From Ruminococcus sp. UBA1394 (GTDB lineage Bacteria; Bacillota; Clostridia; Oscillospirales; Ruminococcaceae), in assembly GCA_002305725.1 (NCBI GenBank), contig DBQM01000014.1, forward strand, positions 1 through 64,000: DNA of 64,000 nucleotides, read 5' to 3'. The position numbers and the translations under genes were made by a program. The notes under the pieces are model-generated. The model saw only the letters and a program-made list of their open reading frames with translations. It had not been told where the DNA came from and searched no databases. Below are positions 7,087-15,432 of the stretch, in pieces. Positions within the stretch are counted from its first letter, which is position 1. Every line of letters starts with the position of its first letter.

Positions 7087-7096
7087 CTTTTTTATT

Positions 7097-7125
7097 ATTA
7101 TACAATCTTTTTAGAATTATGTCAA
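7097..7125 (-). promoter_or_regulatory. Antisense promoter of the toxin locus
   Basis: TTGACA (7120-7125), 17 bp, TATAAT (7097-7102) on the minus strand, a full consensus match and stronger than the sense promoter. It lies between the end of the P-type ATPase gene and the toxin 3' end. ATTGTATAAT is shared with the sense promoter. Confidence 0.85.
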
Positions 7126-7130
7126 GTTTT

Positions 7131-8975
7131 TTATTTTCCGGTTTTCAGCGCCCTCATAGCGTTGATTATTGCAATTACTGATACGCCGACGTCTGCAAAA
7201 ACTGCCGCCCACATATTTGCAAGCCCCAGAGCACCAAGTACAAGAACCGCCAATTTAACAGCAAGTGCAAACACGATATTCTGGTGAACAATTGAAAGAG
7301 TTCTCCTTGAAATATCAATTGCCAGCGCAATTTTAGACGGCTTGTCGTCCATGAGCACCACGTCTGCTGCCTCAATCGCAGCGTCCGAGCCGACTGCTCC
7401 CATTGCGATTCCGATATCCGCTCTTGAAAGCACCGGAGCATCGTTGATACCGTCCCCGACAAAGACAAGTCTTCCCTTGTCGGACTTTTCCTCAAGCAGT
7501 TTTTCAACCATTTCAACCTTACCGTCCGGCAAAAGCTCCATGTAAACCTCGTCAAGACCAAGCTGTTTCGCCGTACTCTCCCCTACTGATTTTGCATCAC
7601 CGGTAAGCATTACAGTCTTTTTCACACCGGTATTTTTCAGTGCTGTGACTGCCTCTGCCGAGTCCGGTTTTACCTCGTCAGATATAACAATGTGTCCGGC
7701 ATAAGTGTTGTCTGTCGCAACATGGACAGTCGTTCCTGTGTGGTGACACGGGTGCCAGCTTACTCCGATATCGTCCATAAGCTTATCGTTTCCGGCGTAA
7801 ACTTGCTTGCCGTCGATTACCGCCGAAACGCCCCTGCCCGAGAGTTCTTTAACCTCTGAAATTCTGCTCTTGTCAATCTCAGCGTTAAATGCATCTCTTA
7901 TGGAACGTGAAATAGGGTGGGTGGAGTACGCCTCCGCATATGCTGCAAGTTCAATCAGCTTTTCCTCTGAGATAATTTCGGGGTGTATGGCTGTAACGTT
8001 GAATACGCCCTTTGTGAGGGTACCGGTTTTGTCGAATACCACAATTTCAGTTCTGGCGAGGGTTTCAAGGTAGTTGCCGCCCTTTATGAGTATTCCGCAG
8101 CGTGACGCTCCGCCGATTCCGCCGAAAAAGCTCAGCGGTACTGAAATAACAAGCGCACACGGACAGGAGATTACAAGGAAAATCAGCGCACGGTTTACCC
8201 ATTCTCCCCAGTTGCCGGTAATAAGTGACGGTATCACAGCAAGGAGTGCTGCACCGATTACAACGCATGGTGTATAGTATCTTGCAAATTTTGTAATGAA
8301 GTTTTCCGCCTTTGCCTTTTTGCTGCTGGAATTTTCAACAAGGTCGAGTATTTTTGCAACGGTAGACTCACCGAATTCCTTTGTAACTCTAACTCTGACA
8401 ACACCGCTCAAATTAATGCAGCCGCTTATAACATCATCACCCTCAGTCAGACTTCTCGGGACTGATTCGCCTGTCAGGGCAGATGTATCAACGCTTGTAT
8501 TGCCCTCGATTATCACACCGTCAAGCGGAATTTTTTCACCCGGTTTTACAACGATTATGTCACCTATGGAAACCTCCTCCGGATCGGATTCCACGATTTC
8601 GCCGTCCTTTTCAAGATTGGCATAATCCGGTCTGATATCCATAAGCGAGGATATGGATTTTCTGGACTTTCCGACCGCAACACTCTGAAAAAGCTCACCT
8701 ATCTGATAAAAAATCATAACCGCACTTCCCTCAAGGTAATCCCCAAGAACAAATGCACCGACAGTAGCAATAGCCATAAGAAAGTTCTCGTCAAAAACCT
8801 GACCATGCAGAATATTTCTGACAGCTTTCCAGAGTATATCATATCCTATTACAAAGTATGGCACAAGAAATACCGCAAGCCGCAAATATCCGTCAACCGG
8901 AATTATTGCCGCAATTACAAGTGTTACAAGGCTGATGATTATTCTTATCAGCGTTTTCTTTTGTCCCGAAGTCAT
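7131..8975 (-). CDS. cadA: Heavy-metal-exporting P1B-type ATPase (Zn/Cd/Pb type)
   Basis: 614 residues, an ATP-driven efflux pump for soft divalent metals in the cytoplasmic membrane. Landmarks: the A-domain TGES (DTSALTGESVPRS), the metal-channel CPC motif (ISCPCALVISVP), the phosphorylated Asp in DKTGTLTKG, the SEHP-type HP motif (YSTHPISRS), and the hinge VFVGDGINDAPVL. The usual N-terminal HMA domain is missing, which explains the short length; it is encoded by the separate gene just upstream. Third gene of arsR-hma-cadA. CPC with a CadC-like regulator points to Zn/Cd/Pb rather than Cu. Confidence 0.93.
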   Translation of the reverse strand: MTSGQKKTLIRIIISLVTLVIAAIIPVDGYLRLAVFLVPYFVIGYDILWKAVRNILHGQVFDENFLMAIATVGAFVLGDYLEGSAVMIFYQIGELFQSVAVGKSRKSISSLMDIRPDYANLEKDGEIVESDPEEVSIGDIIVVKPGEKIPLDGVIIEGNTSVDTSALTGESVPRSLTEGDDVISGCINLSGVVRVRVTKEFGESTVAKILDLVENSSSKKAKAENFITKFARYYTPCVVIGAALLAVIPSLITGNWGEWVNRALIFLVISCPCALVISVPLSFFGGIGGASRCGILIKGGNYLETLARTEIVVFDKTGTLTKGVFNVTAIHPEIISEEKLIELAAYAEAYSTHPISRSIRDAFNAEIDKSRISEVKELSGRGVSAVIDGKQVYAGNDKLMDDIGVSWHPCHHTGTTVHVATDNTYAGHIVISDEVKPDSAEAVTALKNTGVKKTVMLTGDAKSVGESTAKQLGLDEVYMELLPDGKVEMVEKLLEEKSDKGRLVFVGDGINDAPVLSRADIGIAMGAVGSDAAIEAADVVLMDDKPSKIALAIDISRRTLSIVHQNIVFALAVKLAVLVLGALGLANMWAAVFADVGVSVIAIINAMRALKTGK

Positions 8976-8991
8976 AACAGCCTCCCAAAAG

Positions 8992-9213
8992 TTATTTTAC
9001 AATGATTTTGCAGTCCGGCTCGATTTTTTTGCATATCTTTGCAGCCTTTTTCATGATTTCATCAAGTCTTGATTCGTCAGCCTCAATAGTCAGTTTTTGA
9101 GTCATAAAGCTGACAGCCGCACTTTCAACGCCGTCTATCTTACTGATTGCCGCTTCCATTTTTGCGGCACAGTTTGCGCAGTCAAGGTCCTCAAGCTTAT
9201 ATATCTTTTTCAT
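8992..9213 (-). CDS. Free-standing heavy-metal-associated (HMA) domain protein
   Basis: A 73-residue ferredoxin-like HMA domain with the metal-binding CxxC in LEDLDCANCAAKM (Cys13, Cys16). The rest (AISKIDGVESAAVSFMTQKLTIEAD) is the standard fold. DCxxC favours Zn/Cd/Pb over copper. It sits 16 bp before the ATPase gene, whose product lacks this domain. It therefore probably hands metal to the pump in trans as a detached regulatory domain or metallochaperone. Confidence 0.9.
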   Translation of the reverse strand: MKKIYKLEDLDCANCAAKMEAAISKIDGVESAAVSFMTQKLTIEADESRLDEIMKKAAKICKKIEPDCKIIVK

Positions 9214-9224
9214 AACAGTTCTCC

Positions 9225-9575
9225 TTACTCATTAATATGATCCATTCCCTGATTTATGATACTGCATACATGGTCATCCGCCAGTGAATAGAAAACGTTC
9301 TTTCCCTCTTTGCGGCACTTAACCAGCTTGTTGGTTTTGAGTACTCTCAGCTGATGTGACACAGCCGTCTGGCTGACATTCAGCAGCTGCGCAATATCGC
9401 AGACACAGAGCTCAGCCTCAAAAAGTGCATACAGGATCTTTATTCTTGTTGAGTCACCGAATATTTTGAAAAGTTCCGCAAGGTCATAAAGCTTCTCTTC
9501 TTCCGGCATATCGTTTATCACCTTTTTTACAGTATCCTCATGCACACAGAGATATTCACATTTTTCATTTTCCAT
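9225..9575 (-). CDS. ArsR/SmtB-family metal-sensing repressor (CadC-like)
   Basis: A 116-residue winged-helix sensor. ELCVCDIAQLL carries the alpha-3 cysteine pair of metal-sensing ArsR proteins. CEYLCVHED near the N-terminus resembles the extra CadC ligands, and DDHVCSIINQGMDHINE matches the alpha-5 D/H...H/E zinc site. SQTAVSHQLRVLKTNKLV is the recognition helix. I chose the ATG at 9575 because GAGAGG lies 10 bases upstream; an in-frame ATG at 9593 has no ribosome site. First gene of the metal operon, with a dyad over its promoter. Metal binding should release it from DNA. Confidence 0.92.
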   Translation of the reverse strand: MENEKCEYLCVHEDTVKKVINDMPEEEKLYDLAELFKIFGDSTRIKILYALFEAELCVCDIAQLLNVSQTAVSHQLRVLKTNKLVKCRKEGKNVFYSLADDHVCSIINQGMDHINE

Positions 9576-9589
9576 ATGTTCACATCCTC

Positions 9590-9638
9590 TCATATGTTTA
9601 TCTGTTCATATGATACTATATTTACAGATATTTGTCAA
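9590..9638 (-). promoter_or_regulatory. Promoter and ArsR-type operator of the metal operon
   Basis: TTGACA (9633-9638), 17 bp, TATCAT (9610-9615) on the minus strand. The dyad TCATATG...CATATGA (9590-9613), an imperfect 12-2-12 palindrome like those bound by SmtB/CadC, overlaps the -10 and the start region. A third ATATG lies at 9573-9577. The layout predicts repression by the adjacent ArsR protein. Confidence 0.8.
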
Positions 9639-9754
9639 TAGTTTCGGATTGTTAAAATAAAAAATAATATATAGAAAGCTTTTGCCGCAGGCATTGACAA
9701 ACTGCAGATTAAGATATAATATATAGTTATAACTCATCGAAAAGGAGTCAGCAT

Positions 9755-11128
9755 ATGAAAACAGATTTAAGTACACTTAAAGAAAAATGCAGAGAAAATT
9801 ATCCGGAAATGAAAGAGTTTCTGGGCAGACTTGTTGAGATTCCAAGCGTCATGTCCGAGCCGGAAGGAAATATGCCATACGGTAAAAATTCCGCCGAAGT
9901 TCTCGATGTGTTTCTGAAAAAAGCAGAATCAATGGGATTTGAAACTCACAATTTTGACAACTATGCCGGAACAGTCACCCTCGGCAGCTGGGAACCGGAA
10001 TTGGGTATTCTTTGTCACCTTGATGTTGTAGGCAGCGGAAACGGCTGGACCTATCCCCCGTTTGAGCTGACTGAGGCAGACGGAAAGCTTTACGGCAGAG
10101 GCACGACCGATGACAAAGGACCTGCAGTTTCAGTCCTTTACGCTTTAAAGGCTGTCAGCGAAACAATTCCGCTTAAAAAGGCTGTACGCCTTATTGTCGG
10201 CTGTAACGAGGAAAACGGTTCTGACGATCTGGAATACTACCGAAAAAAGCAGCCGCTGCCCCAGAAGCTTTTCACTCCCGACGGGCAATACCCTATAATC
10301 AATATTGAAAAAGGCATGATAAGGGGCGAGCTTTCCACAAAATTCACTACTGACTGCAAAAAATACATTGCCGAAATACACGGCGGAAACACTATCAATG
10401 CCGTTCCGGACAGGGCATGGGCAGTTGTCTGCGGAATTACGGTTGACGAAATAAACGCCGGAGCAGACTTTGAAATAATTCCACAGGAAAACGGAGTCAG
10501 AATAATAAGCCACGGCATTCCGGCACACGCATCAACTCCGGAGGGCGGCAAAAACGCTCTGACAGCTTTGATAAAACTGCTTTCCGGTCTTGACCTTGAC
10601 GAATGCGATGGATTTAAGGCAGTAAAAAATATGGCTGAGCTTTTTCCGTACGGAGAAACTGACGGAAGCAGCATGAGGCTGAAATGTTCAGATGAAAAGT
10701 CCGGGGCACTGACCCTTGTTTTCAGCGTACTTGAATTTACTCCGGACGGCATGACAGGAATCTTTGACATACGCTTTCCTGTCAGCAAAACCGCCGAAGA
10801 AATCAACAGTACCGCTAAAAATACTCTTTCCGGTTATGGTTTCAGCTACCGCTGCATCATGGGTTCAGAGGCACACTACGTTGACGAAAACAGCGGGTTC
10901 GTCCGCACACTTCTTGACGTATACGAGGCTGTCAGCGGAGAAAAGGGTCACTGCATTGCTATCGGCGGAGGTACTTATGTGCATAATACTGAGGGCGGTG
11001 TGGCTTTCGGTGCTGAGTTGCCGGGAAAAGAATACAATATGCACTGCGCTGACGAATTTACAGTACCGGAAGAAATGATAATGAACTCTGTCATGGCGGC
11101 TGCGGCTATTGCTGAAATATGCGGATAA
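9755..11128 (+). CDS. pepV: M20-family dinuclear metallopeptidase, PepV-like dipeptidase
   Basis: A 457-residue cytoplasmic dipeptidase of the PepV/Sapep group. The first metal ligands are in ILCHLDVV (His-x-Asp), the bridging Asp is in GRGTTDDKGP, and the catalytic Glu pair is in VGCNEENGSDDL. GGTYVHNTEGG near the end provides the last His. The lid domain (about residues 185-335) interrupts the catalytic one as in PepV. AAAAGGAG precedes the ATG. It stands alone, followed by about 135 bp before the next promoter. It would complete peptide breakdown; the exact substrate is not readable. Confidence 0.88.
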   Translation: MKTDLSTLKEKCRENYPEMKEFLGRLVEIPSVMSEPEGNMPYGKNSAEVLDVFLKKAESMGFETHNFDNYAGTVTLGSWEPELGILCHLDVVGSGNGWTYPPFELTEADGKLYGRGTTDDKGPAVSVLYALKAVSETIPLKKAVRLIVGCNEENGSDDLEYYRKKQPLPQKLFTPDGQYPIINIEKGMIRGELSTKFTTDCKKYIAEIHGGNTINAVPDRAWAVVCGITVDEINAGADFEIIPQENGVRIISHGIPAHASTPEGGKNALTALIKLLSGLDLDECDGFKAVKNMAELFPYGETDGSSMRLKCSDEKSGALTLVFSVLEFTPDGMTGIFDIRFPVSKTAEEINSTAKNTLSGYGFSYRCIMGSEAHYVDENSGFVRTLLDVYEAVSGEKGHCIAIGGGTYVHNTEGGVAFGAELPGKEYNMHCADEFTVPEEMIMNSVMAAAAIAEICG

Positions 11129-11266
11129 ATTGTGCCCGGGCATAGCAAGTCTGTGCTCCGGCACACGAAGCGTCCCAAAAATATATAACAAATTGACAAA
11201 CTATTTCTTTTATTTATACGTTTTTTAATCTGTATTATTAAAAATCAACAAAATAAAATATGCCGA

Positions 11267-11295
11267 TTGACACCGGAAAAAGTTTCTGATATACT
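11267..11295 (+). promoter_or_regulatory. Promoter of the pyrimidine-catabolism operon
   Basis: TTGACA (11267-11272), 17 bp, TATACT (11290-11295). Transcription would start near 11302, only 25 nt before a strong terminator-like hairpin that precedes the first gene. Confidence 0.8.
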
Positions 11296-11326
11296 ATGCT
11301 TGTAAGAAAAAAGCAATAATAATCCA

Positions 11327-11370
11327 GACAATGAAGTCATTTTTTATGATTTCATTGTCTTTTTTATTTT
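11327..11370 (+). terminator. Terminator-like attenuator in the pyrimidine operon leader
   Basis: GACAATGAAGTCAT (11327-11340) pairs with ATGATTTCATTGTC (11346-11359) across a T5 loop, 14 bp with one G-U pair. TTTTTTATTTTT follows. This is a textbook intrinsic terminator placed between the promoter and the Shine-Dalgarno (AGGAGGTG, 11373-11380) of the first gene. The operon must either be controlled by antitermination or accept a large loss of transcripts. I see no clear competing antiterminator stem in the short leader. Confidence 0.75.
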
Positions 11371-11385
11371 TCAGGAGGTGCAGAA

Positions 11386-12864
11386 ATGTTTTCCGGTACA
11401 AAAATAAATATTTCAGAAGAAGCTGCAAGATGTCTGCTTTGTTATGACGCACCATGCAGCAATGCCTGCGGACATGGTTTCAGGCCGGATAAAGCTGTCA
11501 GAGCAGTCAGATTTGACAATGTAATTTCTGCCGCTTCAAAAATAAACCAGAATGTATGTGCAGAGTGTGTAGGAGAATGCGAACGTGCCTGCATACATTA
11601 TGATTTTCCGGTAAGAATACGGGAAATTATCAGAAAGCTTCCTCAGAGCAAAAAATGCAGAGCTGATTTGTCCATTGAGTTCTGCGGAGTAAAATGTGAA
11701 AACCCGTTTTTCCTTTCTTCGTCAATTGTTGCTGCGAACTATGACATGATCGCAAGGGCCTTTGACGCCGGCTGGGGAGGCGCAGTTTTCAAGACGATCG
11801 GCAAATACGTTGTGCACGAAGTGTCACCAAGGTTTGATGCAATAAAAAAAGACGCAACACCGTTTGCCGGCTTTAAAAATCTCGAACAGATTTCAGAACA
11901 CACCCTTGAAGAAAATCTCGAAGTTATAAGCCGGCTTAAAAAAGATTATCCGTCTAAAGTTATCATTGCCTCTATTATGGGACAGAATGAGGAGGAATGG
12001 ACAGAAATTGCAGAGCTTTGTGAAAAAGCCGGCGCAGATATGATCGAATGCAATTTTTCATGTCCGCAGATGGCGGCAGATGGAATGGGTTCAGACGTTG
12101 GTCAGAATCCGGAACTCGTTAAGCTGTATACCCGATGCGTAAAGAAAAAGACAACTATACCTGTTCTGGCAAAAATGACTCCTAACATTGAAGATATGAC
12201 AGTTCCTGCAATTAAGGCAATTGAGGGCGGTGCAGACGCAATTGCCGCTATTAACACTATTAAAAGTATAACGGCTGTTGACCTTGAGAAAATGCAGAGT
12301 CTGCCTGACATAAACGGAAAGTCAGCTGTTTCGGGATATTCCGGAAAAGCAGTCAAGCCAATTGCCCTGCGCTTTATATGTGATATGGCGAAATGCGAAA
12401 AGCTGAAAGGTATTCCTCTGAGCGGTATGGGCGGCATTGAAACATGGCAGGACGCAGCAGAGTTTATTGCGCTCGGCTGTGAAAATATTCAGGTAACCAC
12501 GTCAGTCATGCAGTACGGCTACAGGATAGTCGAAGATATGATCAGCGGATTGTCAGAGTTTATGGTCACAAACGGATATACAAGGCTTTCCGACCTCGTC
12601 GGCAAAGCGCTTGGCAATATTGTTCCGGCTGAAAAGCTTGACCGTGAAACTATAGTTTATCCGATTATTTCAAAAGAAAAATGCATTGGCTGCGGACGCT
12701 GCTACATATCCTGTCAGGACGCCGGACATCAGGCAATTGAATTTGACCAGGAGCGTATTCCCAAAATAAAAGGTGCAGAATGTGCCGGCTGTCAGCTTTG
12801 CAGTCTGGTCTGTCCGGCAGGAGCAATAAGCAGGAGCAAACGCATAAACCGGAGGCGGTGCTGA
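11386..12864 (+). CDS. preA: Dihydropyrimidine dehydrogenase PreA-like subunit fused to the N-terminal Fe-S domain
   Basis: 492 residues. Residues 10-80 are the alpha-helical two-cluster domain normally at the N-terminus of PreT or of animal DPD (Cys16, 19, 24, 28 and Cys58, 61, 65, 69). The FMN barrel follows, with ECNFSCPQM, LAKMTPNIEDM, NGKSAVSGYSGKAVKPIALRF and SGMGGIETW as in PreA. The end holds two [4Fe-4S] motifs, CIGCGRCYISC and CAGCQLCSLVC. It should interconvert uracil/thymine and the dihydro forms. The flavin/NAD(P)H module is absent, so electrons probably come from ferredoxin. Human DPD's catalytic ACGQ loop reads SDVGQ here. Confidence 0.88.
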   Translation: MFSGTKINISEEAARCLLCYDAPCSNACGHGFRPDKAVRAVRFDNVISAASKINQNVCAECVGECERACIHYDFPVRIREIIRKLPQSKKCRADLSIEFCGVKCENPFFLSSSIVAANYDMIARAFDAGWGGAVFKTIGKYVVHEVSPRFDAIKKDATPFAGFKNLEQISEHTLEENLEVISRLKKDYPSKVIIASIMGQNEEEWTEIAELCEKAGADMIECNFSCPQMAADGMGSDVGQNPELVKLYTRCVKKKTTIPVLAKMTPNIEDMTVPAIKAIEGGADAIAAINTIKSITAVDLEKMQSLPDINGKSAVSGYSGKAVKPIALRFICDMAKCEKLKGIPLSGMGGIETWQDAAEFIALGCENIQVTTSVMQYGYRIVEDMISGLSEFMVTNGYTRLSDLVGKALGNIVPAEKLDRETIVYPIISKEKCIGCGRCYISCQDAGHQAIEFDQERIPKIKGAECAGCQLCSLVCPAGAISRSKRINRRRC

Positions 12865-14027
12865 TGTCAGTAACAATGAAAAAACTTTTTTCCGATTCAA
12901 AAAAGGATTATAGTCTGGAGCTTATTGCCGGACGGGACGGAATGGAAAAGTCAGTCCGCTGGGTGCATATGGTTGAGGACAGCGAAGTGCCGGATTTTCT
13001 TCATGGCGATGAGCTTGTCTTCACAACCGGAATCGGTCACAGCGGAACGGAATGGCTGATAGATTTTGTAAGGCAGCTTAAAAATCACAGAGCTGTAGGA
13101 CTTGTTGTCAACATCGGACCATACATAACCTCCGTTCCGGCACAGGCAATAGTTTTCTGCGAGCAGAATGATTTTCCTCTTTTTACAATGCCGTGGAAAT
13201 CAAGAATTATTGATGTGACTTACGATTTCTGCCACAGAATCGTTGCAAGCGAAAAAAACGAAACTACTATTGCGTCAGCTTTCCGGTATCTGATTTTCAA
13301 TCCGGAGAACAAAGACGCATATGCCTCAGTTCTTGAAAGAGCAGGATTCCACAACGAAGGAATTTACTCTGTCATGTCAGTTTTCATGAAAATCAACGGA
13401 AAAAACGCTGCTGCGGAAGACTGGAAAAAGTATCGTTTCAGCTATATTGATCTGTTGAGAAGTCCGGATTATCCGTCATGCGTATTTATCCAGAACAATC
13501 ACCTCACAGTAATAAACCAGCATTCAGGTGCTGAAGAACTGCTTGAACAGGCAGAAAAAATGCAGGCGTCATTTGGTAAAGAGAAAGAAAAGACTGAAAT
13601 ATTTGCAGGTGTATCTGAAACCGGTATTGGTCTGGGAAGCGTTCCGGATTGCTATGAGCAGTCGCTGTGCGCAATGAATACCGCAAGGATAAAGGGACGC
13701 AGCAGCGTGAAGTACAGCGAAACAGGAGTTTACAGGATCATATCCGGAGTGGAGGATACAGCAGTTCTTTCCGGATTTGCGGCTGATGTTCTAAGTCCGC
13801 TTGAAGAATATGACAGAAAAAATTCTTCTGATTTGTGTACTGTTCTCAGATGCTATCTACAAAGCGTGGGGAGCGTTCAGGAAACTGCTCAGAAGCTTGG
13901 GGTACACAGAAACACAGTTAATCATAAGATAAGGCTTGTAAAGGAAACTCTTGGGATGAGCCTTGATAATGAAAATATAGTTAATCTTATGCTGGCGTTC
14001 TCGATAAGAGATTACATCAGCTTGTAA
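12864..14027 (+). CDS. PucR-family transcriptional regulator
   Basis: 387 residues. The N-terminal PucR sensor domain (KKLFSDSKKDYSLELIAG to about residue 120; GDELVFTTG, QNDFPLFTMPW) and the C-terminal HTH_30 (SVQETAQKLGVHRNTVNHKI) frame a GGDEF-like middle region. The ATG overlaps the preA stop by one base (TGATG) and has GGAGG 7 bases upstream, so the two are translationally coupled. PucR relatives regulate purine, pyrimidine and GABA breakdown, and this one probably senses a pathway intermediate and activates its own operon. Confidence 0.9.
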   Translation: MSVTMKKLFSDSKKDYSLELIAGRDGMEKSVRWVHMVEDSEVPDFLHGDELVFTTGIGHSGTEWLIDFVRQLKNHRAVGLVVNIGPYITSVPAQAIVFCEQNDFPLFTMPWKSRIIDVTYDFCHRIVASEKNETTIASAFRYLIFNPENKDAYASVLERAGFHNEGIYSVMSVFMKINGKNAAAEDWKKYRFSYIDLLRSPDYPSCVFIQNNHLTVINQHSGAEELLEQAEKMQASFGKEKEKTEIFAGVSETGIGLGSVPDCYEQSLCAMNTARIKGRSSVKYSETGVYRIISGVEDTAVLSGFAADVLSPLEEYDRKNSSDLCTVLRCYLQSVGSVQETAQKLGVHRNTVNHKIRLVKETLGMSLDNENIVNLMLAFSIRDYISL

Positions 14028-14054
14028 TAAACATTTTTGAAAGGAAGTATTTTT

Positions 14055-15377
14055 ATGAACGCACAGGAAATCAAAGAGATGTCTGTTTCTTACAATCTTC
14101 AGTCATGGGCAAAGCAGAAGGGACTGAATCCGATACCTGTTGAAAAGGCAGAGGGAATTTATTTCTATGATTTTGACGGAAACAGATATTCCGATATGTC
14201 ATCACAGCTTGTAAACCTCAATCTCGGACACGGAAACCGTGCAATAATTGACGCTATCAAGGAACAGGCTGAAAAATACTGCTATGTTTCGCCGTCTTAT
14301 GGTTCTGAGCCAAGAGCAAAGCTTGCAAAAATGATTATCGACCGTATGCCTGACAACATGGGCAAGGTTTTCTTTACAAACGGCGGCGCTGACGCAAATG
14401 AAAACGCAGTAAAAATTGCAAGAATGTATACCGGCAGAAACAAGATTTTCTCACGCTACAGAAGCTATCACGGCTCAACCTACGGCGCAGGAAATCTTAC
14501 AGGCGAACCAAGAAGATATCCTCTCGAACCCGGAATCCCGGGATTTGTAAAGTTTTTCGACCCTTATATTTACAGAGATAATCTCCCCTTTGCAACTGAA
14601 AAGGAAGCGTCTGATTTCTATGTTAAAAAGCTGCGTGAACAGGTGATTTACGAAGGTCCGGAAAGTGTTGCTGCTATTGTAATGGAAACTGTCACCGGCT
14701 CAAACGGTGTTATTATTCCGCCGGACGGATATCTCCAGGGAGTAAGAAAAATCTGCGATGAATTTGGTATCATGATGATCTGCGACGAGGTTATGGCAGG
14801 ATTCGGAAGAACAGGAAAAATGTTTGCTTTCCAGAACTGGGATGTAAAACCGGACATTGTTTCCTTTGCAAAGGGTGTTACCTGCGGATATGTACAGCTT
14901 GGCGGCGTTGCAGTCAGCAAAAAAATTGCTGAGTACTTTGATGACCATGTTCTTTCATGCGGTCTTACATACAGCGGTCATCCCCTTGCCTGTGCTGCCG
15001 GTGTTGCCTGTGTTCAGTATTATGACGACGCCAAAGTGCTTGACAATGTAAACGCTGTGGGAAAGGTTCTGGGAGAGATTCTTGAAGAACTGAAAGGTAA
15101 GTACGCCTGTGTGGGCGATGTAAGATATATCGGACTTTTCTCAGCAATTGAGCTTGTAAAGGACAAATCAACAAGAGAACCGCTTGTGCCTTACGGCAAG
15201 GACCCTGATGGCATTATGGGAAAAATTATCGGTATGCTCAAAGCAAAGAGATTCATGACATATTCTCATGAAAATATGATTCTGATTGCTCCTCCGCTGA
15301 TTATCACAGAGGCACAGATCAGAGAAGAAATGGCAAAGGTTGACGAGGTTCTCGCTGAAGTTGACAAGATGATTTAA
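14055..15377 (+). CDS. Class III aminotransferase, probably beta-alanine aminotransferase
   Basis: 440 residues, PLP-dependent. DEVMAGFGRTG carries the PLP-ring Asp and SFAKGVTCGY the Schiff-base Lys. NGGADANENAVKIAR binds phosphate, and SGHPLACAAG is the other class III block. In this operon the likely reaction is beta-alanine to malonate semialdehyde, releasing pyrimidine nitrogen. The start is the ATG with AAAGGAAG 8 bases upstream, not the in-frame TTG at 14037, which lies inside that site. Other omega-amino acids are possible substrates. Confidence 0.85.
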   Translation: MNAQEIKEMSVSYNLQSWAKQKGLNPIPVEKAEGIYFYDFDGNRYSDMSSQLVNLNLGHGNRAIIDAIKEQAEKYCYVSPSYGSEPRAKLAKMIIDRMPDNMGKVFFTNGGADANENAVKIARMYTGRNKIFSRYRSYHGSTYGAGNLTGEPRRYPLEPGIPGFVKFFDPYIYRDNLPFATEKEASDFYVKKLREQVIYEGPESVAAIVMETVTGSNGVIIPPDGYLQGVRKICDEFGIMMICDEVMAGFGRTGKMFAFQNWDVKPDIVSFAKGVTCGYVQLGGVAVSKKIAEYFDDHVLSCGLTYSGHPLACAAGVACVQYYDDAKVLDNVNAVGKVLGEILEELKGKYACVGDVRYIGLFSAIELVKDKSTREPLVPYGKDPDGIMGKIIGMLKAKRFMTYSHENMILIAPPLIITEAQIREEMAKVDEVLAEVDKMI

Positions 15378-15432
15378 GGACAGCCGCAACGGTATTATGC
15401 GGTATAGTCCCGGTACAGAAAGGACGATTGTT

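Larger units (their letters stand above)
6796..7090 (-). ncRNA. Predicted antisense antitoxin RNA
   Basis: A perfect minus-strand promoter at 7097-7125 predicts an RNA starting near 7090 and ending at the hairpin 6799-6820, about 290 nt, fully antisense to the toxin mRNA. Its 5' end (AAAAAAGGGGCATACC) is nearly the same as the 5' end of the toxin mRNA, because the promoters lie in the arms of one inverted repeat. It may alternatively be short and end earlier. The antitoxin role is inferred from the layout. Confidence 0.6.

Noticed and set aside
11129..11190. GTGCCCGG...CCGGCAC dyad after the PepV gene as a terminator
   Set aside because: Stem is imperfect and there is no T tract on either strand within the usual distance.
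14037..14054. TTG at 14037 as the aminotransferase start
   Set aside because: It lies on top of the AAAGGAAG ribosome site; the ATG at 14055 is correctly spaced.
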